Shown here piece after piece: positions 1 to 7,902 of a DNA stretch of 11,917 nucleotides. Origin of the DNA: an uncultured Terrimonas sp. (GTDB taxonomy: Bacteria; Bacteroidota; Bacteroidia; Chitinophagales; Chitinophagaceae); NCBI GenBank assembly GCA_946886925.1, contig CAMPJQ010000033.1:1-11917 (forward strand), given 5' to 3'. The stretch's first letter is position 1, and each line of letters begins with the position of its first letter. The position numbers and the translations under genes were made by a program. A model generated the notes under the pieces. That model was not told the origin of the DNA, did no database searches, and saw only the letters and a program-made list of their open reading frames with translations.

Positions 1-29
1 ATTTTTTTCTTATTTAACATATTGTACGA

Positions 30-114
30 CAAAATAGGGTAGTTAAATGTGCAAAATAGGATAATAACAAAAATAAAAAAGACAGCCTGGCTGGAAAGAA
101 AACAAGATAGGATA
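30..114 (+). repeat. Three copies of CAARATAGGRTA, candidate regulator sites
   Basis: Copies are CAAAATAGGGTA at 30-41, CAAAATAGGATA at 52-63 and CAAGATAGGATA at 103-114. Each differs from the consensus only at positions 4 and 10. Similarity between the first two continues a few bases further (TARTWA). A weaker fourth relative, CAAGATGG, starts at 124. Start-to-start spacings are 22, 51 and 21 bases, so the 22- and 21-base pairs lie about two helical turns apart on one DNA face. That spacing suits tandem binding of an activator of the AraC or hybrid two-component type. Binding is an inference; in an A-rich region part of the similarity could be compositional. Confidence 0.45.
83..93. repeat. 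11-base GC-rich palindrome in the leader
   Basis: CAGCC-T-GGCTG is a perfect inverted repeat with one central base, standing out as GC-rich inside AT-rich DNA. With a single-base centre it cannot fold as a normal RNA hairpin, so a DNA site for a dimeric protein is more likely than a terminator. It sits between the second and third CAARATAGGRTA copies. No function is proven. Confidence 0.3.
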
Positions 115-139
115 CGGAATAAACAAGATGGTGTAATAA

Positions 140-165
140 TGCTGTTTGTTCAGCAAATATTTTTG
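140..165 (+). promoter_or_regulatory. Candidate -7 promoter element with a preceding small hairpin
   Basis: TATTTTTG at 158-165 matches the Bacteroidota housekeeping -7 consensus TAnnTTTG exactly. Transcription would begin near 171-173, giving a leader of about 60 bases before the ATG at 233. No TTG-type -33 element is found at the expected distance; the only TTTG (145-148) is too close. This could mean an activator-dependent promoter or a chance match in A/T-rich DNA. Just upstream, TGCTG (140-144) and CAGCA (151-155) can pair around a 6-base loop. That hairpin followed by a T-run could alternatively be a weak terminator of an upstream transcript. Confidence 0.35.
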
Positions 166-169
166 TAGC

Positions 170-197
170 ATACAACCGGTACACTTTATACAACCGG
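170..197 (+). repeat. 10-base direct repeat ATACAACCGG near the predicted transcription start
   Basis: ATACAACCGG occurs perfectly at 170-179 and again at 188-197, separated by 8 bases (period 18). If the -7 element at 158-165 is real, the first copy covers the start site and the second lies in the 5' untranslated RNA. The pair could be an operator or a protein-binding site in the leader RNA. It could also be a simple local duplication. Only the repeat itself is seen. Confidence 0.4.
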
Positions 198-232
198 ATG
201 CTGTTTTGAGTTAAACACACAAAATAATTGCT

Positions 233-3200
233 ATGAAATTAAAATTATTATCTTTTCCCACTTCAGGAAAAACAGTTCTGATGTTGTTTATTGCGCTCTT
301 TCTCGGGAGATCTGTTATCGCGCAAAACAATTTTACGCTTACAGGAAAAATCACAGATGGAGAAACTGCTTTGGCAGATGTATCCGTAGTAATTCAGGAA
401 ACGCAGCAAGGTACTACCACCAATAGCGATGGTGCGTTTACCTTAAGTGTTTCTACGGGGCAAACACTTGTTATTTCCCATACAGGGTTTGAAACACAAA
501 CAATAAAAATTGGTAACCAAAACCAGTTGACTATTGTTTTGAATGCATCCGCAGGCAATGTGCTGGACGATGTTGTAATAGTAGGATACGGAACGCAAAG
601 GAAAACGTCTTTAACAGCGGCAGTATCCACTATGAAAGGAAAGGACATCGCTTCGGTTCCTGTTGCCAATTTAAGCAATGGCCTAGGCGGAAGAGTATCG
701 GGCGTTATTGTAAAGCAGGGCTCGGGCGAACCGGGATACGACGGTTCCAATATTTACATCAGGGGCTTGTCTTCCACCGGAGCCAGCCAGCCGCTGCTTA
801 TTGTTGATGGCATTCCAAGGTCGTTTCAACACCTTGATCCTAATGCAATAGAAACATTTACAGTGTTAAAAGATGCCGCTGCTGTAGCGCCCTATGGTGT
901 GGCCGGAGCTAATGGTGTAATACTGGTTACTACCAAAAAAGGCAAGACCGGCGCGCCGTCGCTTACCTACAACGGTTATGTAGGATTTCAAAACCCTGTG
1001 GTATTACCTGACTTTGTAAATTCATACCAGTATGCAACATTAAGAAATGCGGCTGCTGCTAATGAAGGTTTACCTGCAGCCTATACAGCCGAAGAATTGC
1101 AAAAATTCCAGGACGGCTCTGACCCCGACGCATACCCGACACATAAGGATATATGGGAAACCATTACCAATAAAAATGCATTGATAACACAGCATAATAT
1201 TGAGGTTTCAGGCGGTTCGGAAAGAATAAAATATTACACGGCGCTCGGCTATATGCAACAGGAAGGGATGTGGCCGGCAACCAGTACACGCCGGTTCAAT
1301 CTTACGCTGAACCTCGATGCACAGGTAACGTCCACTACCTCTGTTTCGTTTAATCTTAACGGGCGCAATCAAAACAGCAAGTACCCCGCGGTATCCACCG
1401 GGCGTATTTTTGAGCTGATCGGATACCTGCATCCGTTGTATGGCCCCCTGCGTTTCAGCAATGGTATGCCGGGAACATTCCTTACCGGCAGCCTTTTCAA
1501 TAGTGGATACGATAAGTACAATATCAATGCGCTGTATTCGCAACTGTCTGTTGAGCAGAAAATACCCTTTGTTCCAGGCTTAAAATTAAGGGGAACGATC
1601 GCATACGATCCCACCTACACGGCACGTAAGTTATGGATCCTGCCTGTGCACAAAGCAAGCCTTGATAAGTCGCAAACGCCTTATGTTATCAATGATGGTA
1701 TCTGGGGGCAAACCAAGCCTTCGCTCAGCCAGAATATTGATTTTGCAACGCAGCTTACCTACCAGGCCGGGTTCAATTACGATGGCTCTTTTGGAAAACA
1801 CAATATAGCCGTGCTGGGCTTGTTTGAAGCGAAAGCCAATGACCTGGCAAGCCTCGCGGCATCAAGAAGGAATTTTAATTTAACGGTAGATGAGATCAAC
1901 CTCGGCAGCTCCAGCGCATCCGACATGTCTACAGGCGGCGCTTCCAGTACAGCAAGACAGGCGGGCCTGGTATACAGGGTTGCTTATAACTATGATCAGA
2001 AATACCTGGTGGAAGCAAGCGGGCGTTATGACGGAAGCTATTATTTTGCATCCGATAAAAGATGGGGCTTTTTCCCGGCGTTTTCTGTGGGCTGGCGTTT
2101 ATCGGAAGAAAATTTCCTGAAGGATAAGTTTAGCTGGCTCGACAACCTGAAAGTGAGGGCTTCTTATGGAGAAGTTGGCGCATTAGCCGGTAGTCCTTTC
2201 CAGTACATGAGCACTTATGATGTATTGGGTACCAATTATATTTTGGGTGGCAATGCCGTTCAGGGCATCCGTGAAAGAGCAGAGCCTAACGTGGCTATTA
2301 CATGGGAACGGGCCAAAAAAACAGATATCGGTTTGGAAGCCAATTTGTGGCAGGGATTATTAAACTTTGAAATAGACTATTTCCATGAAAAAAGATCCAA
2401 TATGCTCCTTACCCCTGATGTGATTGTACCCGCCGAATATGGTGTTGGACTTAGCCAGGTAAATGCAGGCATTATGGAAAACCGCGGGTTTGATTTTACG
2501 ATCAGCTCAGTATATGATTTTTCCAGGGATCTGCAGGTGTCATTGGGCGCTAATATGACTTACGCCAGGAATAAAATGCTACAGGTTTTTGAAGGCCCTA
2601 CCACTTATAATAACCCCAACCGGCGGATTACCGGCAGACCCTTAGGTACTCAATTCGGGTATCATGCCTTAGGATATTTCCAGGCAGATGATTTCGACGG
2701 CAGCGGCGCCTTAAAGCCGGGCATCGCTACACAACCCTGGGGAGCAGTACAACCGGGAGATATCAGGTATGAAGATCTTAATAAAGATGGTCAGATCAAT
2801 AATGATGATTTAACTGTGATCGGCGATCCAACAGCAGTTCCGGGAATTATCTATGGGTTTTCTCCGGGAGTGAAGTATAAGGGATTTGCATTGGATTTGT
2901 TGTTCCAGGGCACTGCAAAAACCAATTGGTATTATCACGGCTCTTCTATCATGCCTTTCTGGGAAACCATGCTTCCTTATGTGCAAAACTTTGACTACTG
3001 GACTCCTGAAAATACCAACGCTAAATTTCCACGGTTAACATCTTCACCAACAGTAAATAATTCTCAAGCATCCTCTTTCTGGATGGGTAATTCAAGTTAC
3101 CTGCGGTTGAAGAGTGCTACACTTTCTTATACTATTCCATCGGCTGTTATGAGCCGTATTAAAATCCAGAGCGCCAGGATCTATTTGTCCGGACAAAATA

Positions 3201-3328
3201 TTTTTACCTGGACAAAGCTGATGAACTACGATCCGGAAGTGGGTCCTAATAATTCATGGATACCAAATGGCACCTGGGGTTATCCTAATCAGAAAGCACT
3301 CTCAGTAGGAGCTAATATTACCTTTTAA
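233..3328 (+). CDS. SusC-type TonB-dependent outer-membrane transporter
   Basis: This 1031-residue protein is the outer-membrane barrel that takes up oligosaccharides with energy from TonB, with the neighbouring SusD protein as its lid. Residues 1-30 are a signal peptide, with cleavage likely at VIA|Q. A carboxypeptidase-regulatory-like beta domain follows at about 34-104. Next come a TonB-box-like stretch (DDVVIVGYGTQ, about 112-122) and the plug domain (about 123-240) with the SusC hallmarks VDGIP and ANGVILVTTKKG. The rest is a beta-barrel ending in the aromatic VGANITF, as expected for barrel assembly. There is no N-terminal STN signalling domain, so it is probably not tied to an anti-sigma system. 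An EF-hand-like loop (D848 to D859) lies in a late barrel region, as often seen in SusC proteins. Length is normal. It is the first gene of the run and its stop overlaps the next start by one base. The family is certain; the substrate is not. Confidence 0.96.
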   Translation: MKLKLLSFPTSGKTVLMLFIALFLGRSVIAQNNFTLTGKITDGETALADVSVVIQETQQGTTTNSDGAFTLSVSTGQTLVISHTGFETQTIKIGNQNQLTIVLNASAGNVLDDVVIVGYGTQRKTSLTAAVSTMKGKDIASVPVANLSNGLGGRVSGVIVKQGSGEPGYDGSNIYIRGLSSTGASQPLLIVDGIPRSFQHLDPNAIETFTVLKDAAAVAPYGVAGANGVILVTTKKGKTGAPSLTYNGYVGFQNPVVLPDFVNSYQYATLRNAAAANEGLPAAYTAEELQKFQDGSDPDAYPTHKDIWETITNKNALITQHNIEVSGGSERIKYYTALGYMQQEGMWPATSTRRFNLTLNLDAQVTSTTSVSFNLNGRNQNSKYPAVSTGRIFELIGYLHPLYGPLRFSNGMPGTFLTGSLFNSGYDKYNINALYSQLSVEQKIPFVPGLKLRGTIAYDPTYTARKLWILPVHKASLDKSQTPYVINDGIWGQTKPSLSQNIDFATQLTYQAGFNYDGSFGKHNIAVLGLFEAKANDLASLAASRRNFNLTVDEINLGSSSASDMSTGGASSTARQAGLVYRVAYNYDQKYLVEASGRYDGSYYFASDKRWGFFPAFSVGWRLSEENFLKDKFSWLDNLKVRASYGEVGALAGSPFQYMSTYDVLGTNYILGGNAVQGIRERAEPNVAITWERAKKTDIGLEANLWQGLLNFEIDYFHEKRSNMLLTPDVIVPAEYGVGLSQVNAGIMENRGFDFTISSVYDFSRDLQVSLGANMTYARNKMLQVFEGPTTYNNPNRRITGRPLGTQFGYHALGYFQADDFDGSGALKPGIATQPWGAVQPGDIRYEDLNKDGQINNDDLTVIGDPTAVPGIIYGFSPGVKYKGFALDLLFQGTAKTNWYYHGSSIMPFWETMLPYVQNFDYWTPENTNAKFPRLTSSPTVNNSQASSFWMGNSSYLRLKSATLSYTIPSAVMSRIKIQSARIYLSGQNIFTWTKLMNYDPEVGPNNSWIPNGTWGYPNQKALSVGANITF

Positions 3329-4989
3329 TGAGCAAAAAATATTTAAGTATGAACAAGCAACTCTTTAAGATATCACTGGGCGCAATCATTATGATGCTGA
3401 CCTCATTTTCCTTCACCTCCTGCAAGAAATTCCTGGAGGTAACACCCAAGCAACAGGTTTCAGATGCCACACTCTGGACAACTCCCGAAAATGCGGATCT
3501 GTTTCTTAATAATATTTACGCATCTGTTCCCTCTATGGCAACAGATGATCCCTGGGATAATTATTCCGACAATTCATTGAATGGTCAGGCTGGCCGCGTA
3601 AGCACCAATGTTTACGGACCTGGTCTTTATATTCCCAGCAATACGCCCAGCAAATGGAACCAGTATACCAATATCCGGAAATGCAATTTGTTTATTGAAA
3701 AAGCAACAGCATCCGATTTGCCTGAGAGCTGGAAAAAAGTAAGATTGGCGGAAGCACGTTTTCTCCGGGCGTATTTTTATTCTTTGTTATGGACCTACTA
3801 TGGCGGAGTGCCCATTATTACCGATGTGCTTAATTTAAGCGAACAGGGTGATGCGGTTTTCAGGTCGCGGAATACTTCTGAAGAAACGGCTGATTTCATT
3901 ATTTCAGAATGTGCTGCCATAGCGGATGATCTGCCGGCAGATGCACAATCGGGAAGAGCAACGCGTGGCGCCGCGCTTACCTTACAGGGAAGCTGTGAAC
4001 TGTTTAACGCGGGCGCGTTAAAAAACCCGAACAATGATTTATCAAGATGGGAAAAAGCGGCTACCACTTTTCAAAAAGTGATTGACTTAAATAAATACGA
4101 CCTGTTCCCGGATTACGGTACGCTTTTCTTTGAGGAGAACAATAATAACGTAGAAGTGATATTCAGCCGGCAGCATTTGGGTGGAACATCTTTAGCCAAT
4201 TATGTAGGGCAGATAGGACCGCGCTTTGTAAATGGCTCATTAACCGGATGGGGTCATTTAGATCCTACGCAGGATATTGTTGATGAATATGCAATGGCTA
4301 ACGGACTGCCTATTACCGATCCTGCATCGGGCTATGATCCGCAGAACCCATACGTTAACCGGGAAAAAAGATTTTATGAATCCATTGTATACGACGAATC
4401 AGAATGGCTGGGCGCTACCATGATCATGAAACAGGGCGTAGGAAGCCTCAATGCCACCGATCTGAACAACAGCAGCATATCCACCAGAACAGGCTATTAT
4501 GTTCGCAAAATGGTGAATCCGAAATATGCCGGCGCACAGGACAATGGCAACAGTGCAAACTTTATCATCTTCCGCTATGCAGAAGTGCTGCTGAGCTATG
4601 CCGAAGCAAGAAATGAAGCCACCGGCCCCGACCAGTCGGTGTATGATGCTATAAATGAAGTGAGGGATCGCTCTGATTTACCCGACCTGCCTTTGGGTTT
4701 GAACCAGGCAGATATGCGGAAAGCCATTCTTCGTGAAAGAAGGGTGGAACTGGCTTTCGAGGATAAAAGGTTGCCCGACCTGTTGCGCTCAAGGCTTGCA
4801 GAAGTTAAGCTCAACGGAACTGTGCATGCCATTAAGATTGATATTGTTGGAGGAAATACAGTGTATACGGTGGTGCCTGCAGGAGGCGGTACAAAAGTTT
4901 TTGATCCTGCAAAAAATTATGTTTTACCGATACCGCAATATGCGATTGATGTAAATCCGCAACTTGAACAAAACCCTAATTATGAATAG
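3328..4989 (+). CDS. SusD/RagB-type glycan-binding outer-membrane lipoprotein
   Basis: This surface lipoprotein captures the glycan and closes over the SusC barrel. The start at 3328 gives 553 residues and overlaps the SusC stop in a TAATG junction. An in-frame ATG at 3349 (residue 8, MNKQLF) is preceded by an A-rich leader and gives a more typical signal peptide, so either start is possible. The lipidation cysteine is C32 (SFTSC|KK). SusD signatures are clear: an N-terminal SusD-like region at about 40-225 with RFLRAYFYSLLWTYYGG (144-160), then the RagB/SusD C-terminal domain at about 270-553. The latter includes FRYAEVLLSYAEARNE (415-430), LRERRVELAFEDKR (468-481) and a final QNPNYE. The alpha-helical TPR-like frame is intact. 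Glycan specificity cannot be read from the sequence. Confidence 0.96.
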   Translation: MSKKYLSMNKQLFKISLGAIIMMLTSFSFTSCKKFLEVTPKQQVSDATLWTTPENADLFLNNIYASVPSMATDDPWDNYSDNSLNGQAGRVSTNVYGPGLYIPSNTPSKWNQYTNIRKCNLFIEKATASDLPESWKKVRLAEARFLRAYFYSLLWTYYGGVPIITDVLNLSEQGDAVFRSRNTSEETADFIISECAAIADDLPADAQSGRATRGAALTLQGSCELFNAGALKNPNNDLSRWEKAATTFQKVIDLNKYDLFPDYGTLFFEENNNNVEVIFSRQHLGGTSLANYVGQIGPRFVNGSLTGWGHLDPTQDIVDEYAMANGLPITDPASGYDPQNPYVNREKRFYESIVYDESEWLGATMIMKQGVGSLNATDLNNSSISTRTGYYVRKMVNPKYAGAQDNGNSANFIIFRYAEVLLSYAEARNEATGPDQSVYDAINEVRDRSDLPDLPLGLNQADMRKAILRERRVELAFEDKRLPDLLRSRLAEVKLNGTVHAIKIDIVGGNTVYTVVPAGGGTKVFDPAKNYVLPIPQYAIDVNPQLEQNPNYE

Positions 4990-5006
4990 TTATCTTTAAG
5001 AGATAA
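4990..5006 (+). other. Small hairpin between the susD-type and glycosidase genes
   Basis: Directly after the SusD stop codon, TTATCT (4990-4995) and AGATAA (5001-5006) are perfect inverted repeats around a 5-base spacer, and a U-G pair can shorten the loop to three. The stem is AT-rich and no T-run follows, so it is not a standard terminator. It could be an RNA stabilising or processing element that separates high susCD expression from the enzyme genes; that role is inferred only. Confidence 0.35.
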
Positions 5007-5023
5007 GATTAAGGCGAAGCATC

Positions 5024-7864
5024 ATGACAGGTATAAAACAGTTAGCTACATTAACCACTATTTTACTGGGGTTGGGAATGAATGTATATTTTACATCACC
5101 CGTTGTTGCACAAACAAAACCCGCCGGCACGGAAAGTGTTAAGCTGAACCTATCCTTTGGTCATACGGCGCATTCCCGTACGGCCCGTTCTGTACAATTG
5201 ATCAGTGGCTCTTCGGGGCTTACGGTTTCGTCACCCTCCGGTAAGGCAGTTGAAAGGAACGATAAAGTGTCCGAGGTATCTGTTCTTAATTGTGGCGCAG
5301 GCGATACCGATGAACTGATAACAGATATAAATTGGACAAAACCTTCTGCTCCGTTAAGAAAATTAGCCGGGTGGAAGGATGGCTATTCAGTGAATGACGA
5401 TGCCATGTGGGGCTACCTGATGATACATGGTTCGCCAGGGCAGGTAGCGCGACTAAAGGATGATCCCTGGAATAAGCCCGACGCTCCTTTGCTTACCGTT
5501 CAATTGAATAAGGAAAGTACGCAGGGTTTTACCATTGGATTGGAACAACTCATGAGCCATGGCGCCATGTGGCTCCCTGAACAGGATGTGTTTATTACCC
5601 TGGCTGATAAGCCTGTTGATTTTAAAACACATCTTGCTTCATTACAGGGGCAGCGTATACTTGATGCCGTTGCAGAACAACCGGATGCATCATTAGAAAC
5701 ATTCAATAAGTTGTGGCCCGATTTTGGTAACCCGCTGCAATGGGATGCTTCCTGGCAAACCAGATGGATGGGCACCACCGGACACCTTACCGTAACGGCG
5801 GCGGCCCATGGATCTGTTTATAAGTTTGCGGTTGACAGGTGGGGCAATGTTCGTCCGGATTTTGCTTCCCCTCATAAGTTCAGGCTCGACCTGCTTTGGA
5901 AGGAGAGTGCATGGAAGCGGCAGAAAATAGACAATGGTCTGCCCATCATCATTACCAGCCTGGAAAAGAATGGCCAGGTAGCTACTATAGAACAGTTTGC
6001 ATCGCCATTAGTTGATTTGGCAACAACCATACGCGGTTATATACCCAGTGTGATGTTTACCAAAGTTGCCATATCGGGAAAAGCAGGCGCATTCAGTTTT
6101 GGTATTTCCCTGCATAATGAATTAAAAGATCACCAGGTTAAGGCCATACAAATACAGGACAACTGGGCTATCGCCGATAAACAAACCGGTAATGTTTTCT
6201 TGCTGCTGGAAACAGGAAAGGGAATCACGGTAACCACAGGTGCTGCCATATCAAACAAGAACGGGCAGCAAATTGAATTGACCGTTTCCGGTGTTCTTTC
6301 AGAAGGAGAAACCAGGGAGTTTGTAGCGAAACTGCCTTCACCTGCAATATTTTCATCCGAAGCTGCAAGACTAAGTGGACTTGGCTTTGCAGCGGCAAAG
6401 AAAAATACAACGGATTACTGGGAAAAATGGATCAGCAAAGGCGCTCATTTTGAAGTGCCTGAAACGGCGGTAAACGAATTGTTCCGTGCCAATATCTGGC
6501 ACTCCCTTATTTTGCCCCGCCACACATTGGATATAGATGGAAAGGATCATATGGATCTGCCTTATGCCAACACGGCATACGGGCAAAGAAATGCAGATTG
6601 GCCCATTAACCAGGCAGTATATGTTGATTACATGATCTATGGTTTGCGCGGGTACAATAAGGTGGCGCAGGACGAGTATGTGGCGATGTTTAAAAGTCAG
6701 CAACAAAAGGATGGAAGAATAGGAGGTTTTGCCAACTGGGGCGTGTATTCGCCCGGGCAACTGTATGCCATTGCTCAAAACTATTTATTGTCGGGAAACA
6801 GGGAACAATTTGAGCAGTTGCTTCCGAACTCCCTCAAAACGCTCGACTGGTGCCTGGCACAGGTAGCTAAATCAAATGAAGGAGCTAATAGAACAGGGCT
6901 GATCCTAGGGGCGCTCAATGATCTTACCAAAGCGGAAAGAGAGTGGGCCTTTAACCAGGCATATTATGTAGGCGGATTAGAAGTATTTGCCAAAGCACTG
7001 TCTGCGTTTAACCATCCCCGTGCCGGAGAAGTACGGAACATAGCAGCAAAAATGAAAACAGATGTAGTGAAGGAGTTTGCCCGCAGTAGTGTAAAATCGC
7101 CGGTAGTACAATTGGAAGACGGCACCTGGATCAACTATGTTCCAACCGATGCCATGACTTCCCGCCGTATAATGGATCAGTGGTATCCAACCGATGTAGA
7201 CACTGGTCCTTTGCATCTCACCCGGCTGGGCGTTATTGATGCCAATAGCTGGCTTACTACCGCCATGCTCCATGATCATGAGGACAACCTGTTTTTTAAA
7301 AACCAGGGTGCGGCCAATGAACCGGTATACGTTCAGCAGGCAACGGCTTATCTTTTAAGGGATGAACCCAAAGCGGTTATCCGCGCATTTTACAGCCTGA
7401 TGGCCTGCGGATTCTCACACGAACAGTTTACTTCTTTAGAACACAGATGGGCATGGGGTCAATACTATGGTCCACCAAGTACGGATGGCGCCTGGTTTGA
7501 AATTTACAGAAGAATGCTCATTAATGAATGGGGAAACGATACGCTGATGATTGGTCAGGCTATTCCACGTGACTGGTTAGGGAATGGAAAGAAAATTGAG
7601 GTGAAAAACGCACCTACCTATTTTGGAGAGATGTCCCTCAACATTGAGGGGATAAATTCCGGCAATGAAATAAAAGCAGAAATTGATATGCCCCGCCGCA
7701 ATCCACCCAAACAATTATTGGTAAGGTTGCGGCACCCGGAAGGTAAGGCTATCAAATCGGCAATGGTGAACGGGAAACGCTGGAAAAATTTTGATGTAAA
7801 AAAAGAGTATATCAGCATTCCTTCGCCTTCGGCAAAAAAATATATTATTTCTGTAAAGTATTAG
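5024..7864 (+). CDS. Exported six-hairpin ((alpha/alpha)6-barrel) glycosidase-like protein, family unassigned
   Basis: The 946-residue product begins with a signal peptide, cleavage likely at VVA29|Q30, so it acts in the periplasm or outside the cell. The layout is that of multi-domain (alpha/alpha)6-barrel glycosidases. A beta-rich N-terminal part spans about 35-440. A linker-helix region follows (YWEKWISKGAHFEVPETAVN, about 465-484). A helical barrel covers about 480-850, with many W/Y/D/E-rich segments: NADWPINQAVYVDYM (523-537), WYPTDVDTGP (720-729), SHEQFTSLEHRWAWGQYYG (798-816). A short beta domain closes it (about 855-946), containing NAPTYFGEMSL and LLVRLRHPEG, much like the tails of GH65-, GH78- and GH95-type enzymes. 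I cannot place it in a numbered GH family or name catalytic residues; acidic candidates include D728, E800 and E806. AAGG at 5011-5014 is a weak ribosome-site match. Context predicts cleavage of the glycan handled by SusCD. A lyase on the same fold is a possible alternative. Confidence 0.75.
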   Translation: MTGIKQLATLTTILLGLGMNVYFTSPVVAQTKPAGTESVKLNLSFGHTAHSRTARSVQLISGSSGLTVSSPSGKAVERNDKVSEVSVLNCGAGDTDELITDINWTKPSAPLRKLAGWKDGYSVNDDAMWGYLMIHGSPGQVARLKDDPWNKPDAPLLTVQLNKESTQGFTIGLEQLMSHGAMWLPEQDVFITLADKPVDFKTHLASLQGQRILDAVAEQPDASLETFNKLWPDFGNPLQWDASWQTRWMGTTGHLTVTAAAHGSVYKFAVDRWGNVRPDFASPHKFRLDLLWKESAWKRQKIDNGLPIIITSLEKNGQVATIEQFASPLVDLATTIRGYIPSVMFTKVAISGKAGAFSFGISLHNELKDHQVKAIQIQDNWAIADKQTGNVFLLLETGKGITVTTGAAISNKNGQQIELTVSGVLSEGETREFVAKLPSPAIFSSEAARLSGLGFAAAKKNTTDYWEKWISKGAHFEVPETAVNELFRANIWHSLILPRHTLDIDGKDHMDLPYANTAYGQRNADWPINQAVYVDYMIYGLRGYNKVAQDEYVAMFKSQQQKDGRIGGFANWGVYSPGQLYAIAQNYLLSGNREQFEQLLPNSLKTLDWCLAQVAKSNEGANRTGLILGALNDLTKAEREWAFNQAYYVGGLEVFAKALSAFNHPRAGEVRNIAAKMKTDVVKEFARSSVKSPVVQLEDGTWINYVPTDAMTSRRIMDQWYPTDVDTGPLHLTRLGVIDANSWLTTAMLHDHEDNLFFKNQGAANEPVYVQQATAYLLRDEPKAVIRAFYSLMACGFSHEQFTSLEHRWAWGQYYGPPSTDGAWFEIYRRMLINEWGNDTLMIGQAIPRDWLGNGKKIEVKNAPTYFGEMSLNIEGINSGNEIKAEIDMPRRNPPKQLLVRLRHPEGKAIKSAMVNGKRWKNFDVKKEYISIPSPSAKKYIISVKY

Positions 7865-7902
7865 GATCACCAGTATCTCATTTATTTCTTATACAAATAA
7901 TT

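Larger units (their letters stand above)
1..232 (+). promoter_or_regulatory. AT-rich leader upstream of the susC-type gene
   Basis: This is a gene-free upstream region; I see no credible coding frame on either strand. It starts with a T-run (2-8), which could be the tail of a terminator for an unseen upstream gene. It holds three copies of a 12-base motif CAARATAGGRTA, a GC-rich 11-base palindrome (83-93), a small hairpin (140-155), a match to the Bacteroidota -7 consensus (158-165) and a 10-base direct repeat (170-197). The last 20 bases before the ATG at 233 are A-rich with no Shine-Dalgarno match, which is usual for Bacteroidota. The operon's main promoter and its regulator sites should lie here. 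Which regulator acts is not shown, because no regulatory gene is in the window. Confidence 0.6.

Noticed and set aside
145..148. TTTG as a -33 promoter element
   Set aside because: Only about 9 bases upstream of the -7 match at 158, too close for a functional Bacteroidota promoter pair.
14..220. 68-codon open frame on the - strand in the leader
   Set aside because: AT-rich, low-complexity hydrophobic translation overlapping the repeats and candidate promoter; no family resemblance and no ribosome-site support.
6371..6778. 135-codon open frame on the - strand inside the six-hairpin enzyme gene
   Set aside because: Same shadow pattern; no start context, signal or domain, and it opposes a continuous coding frame.
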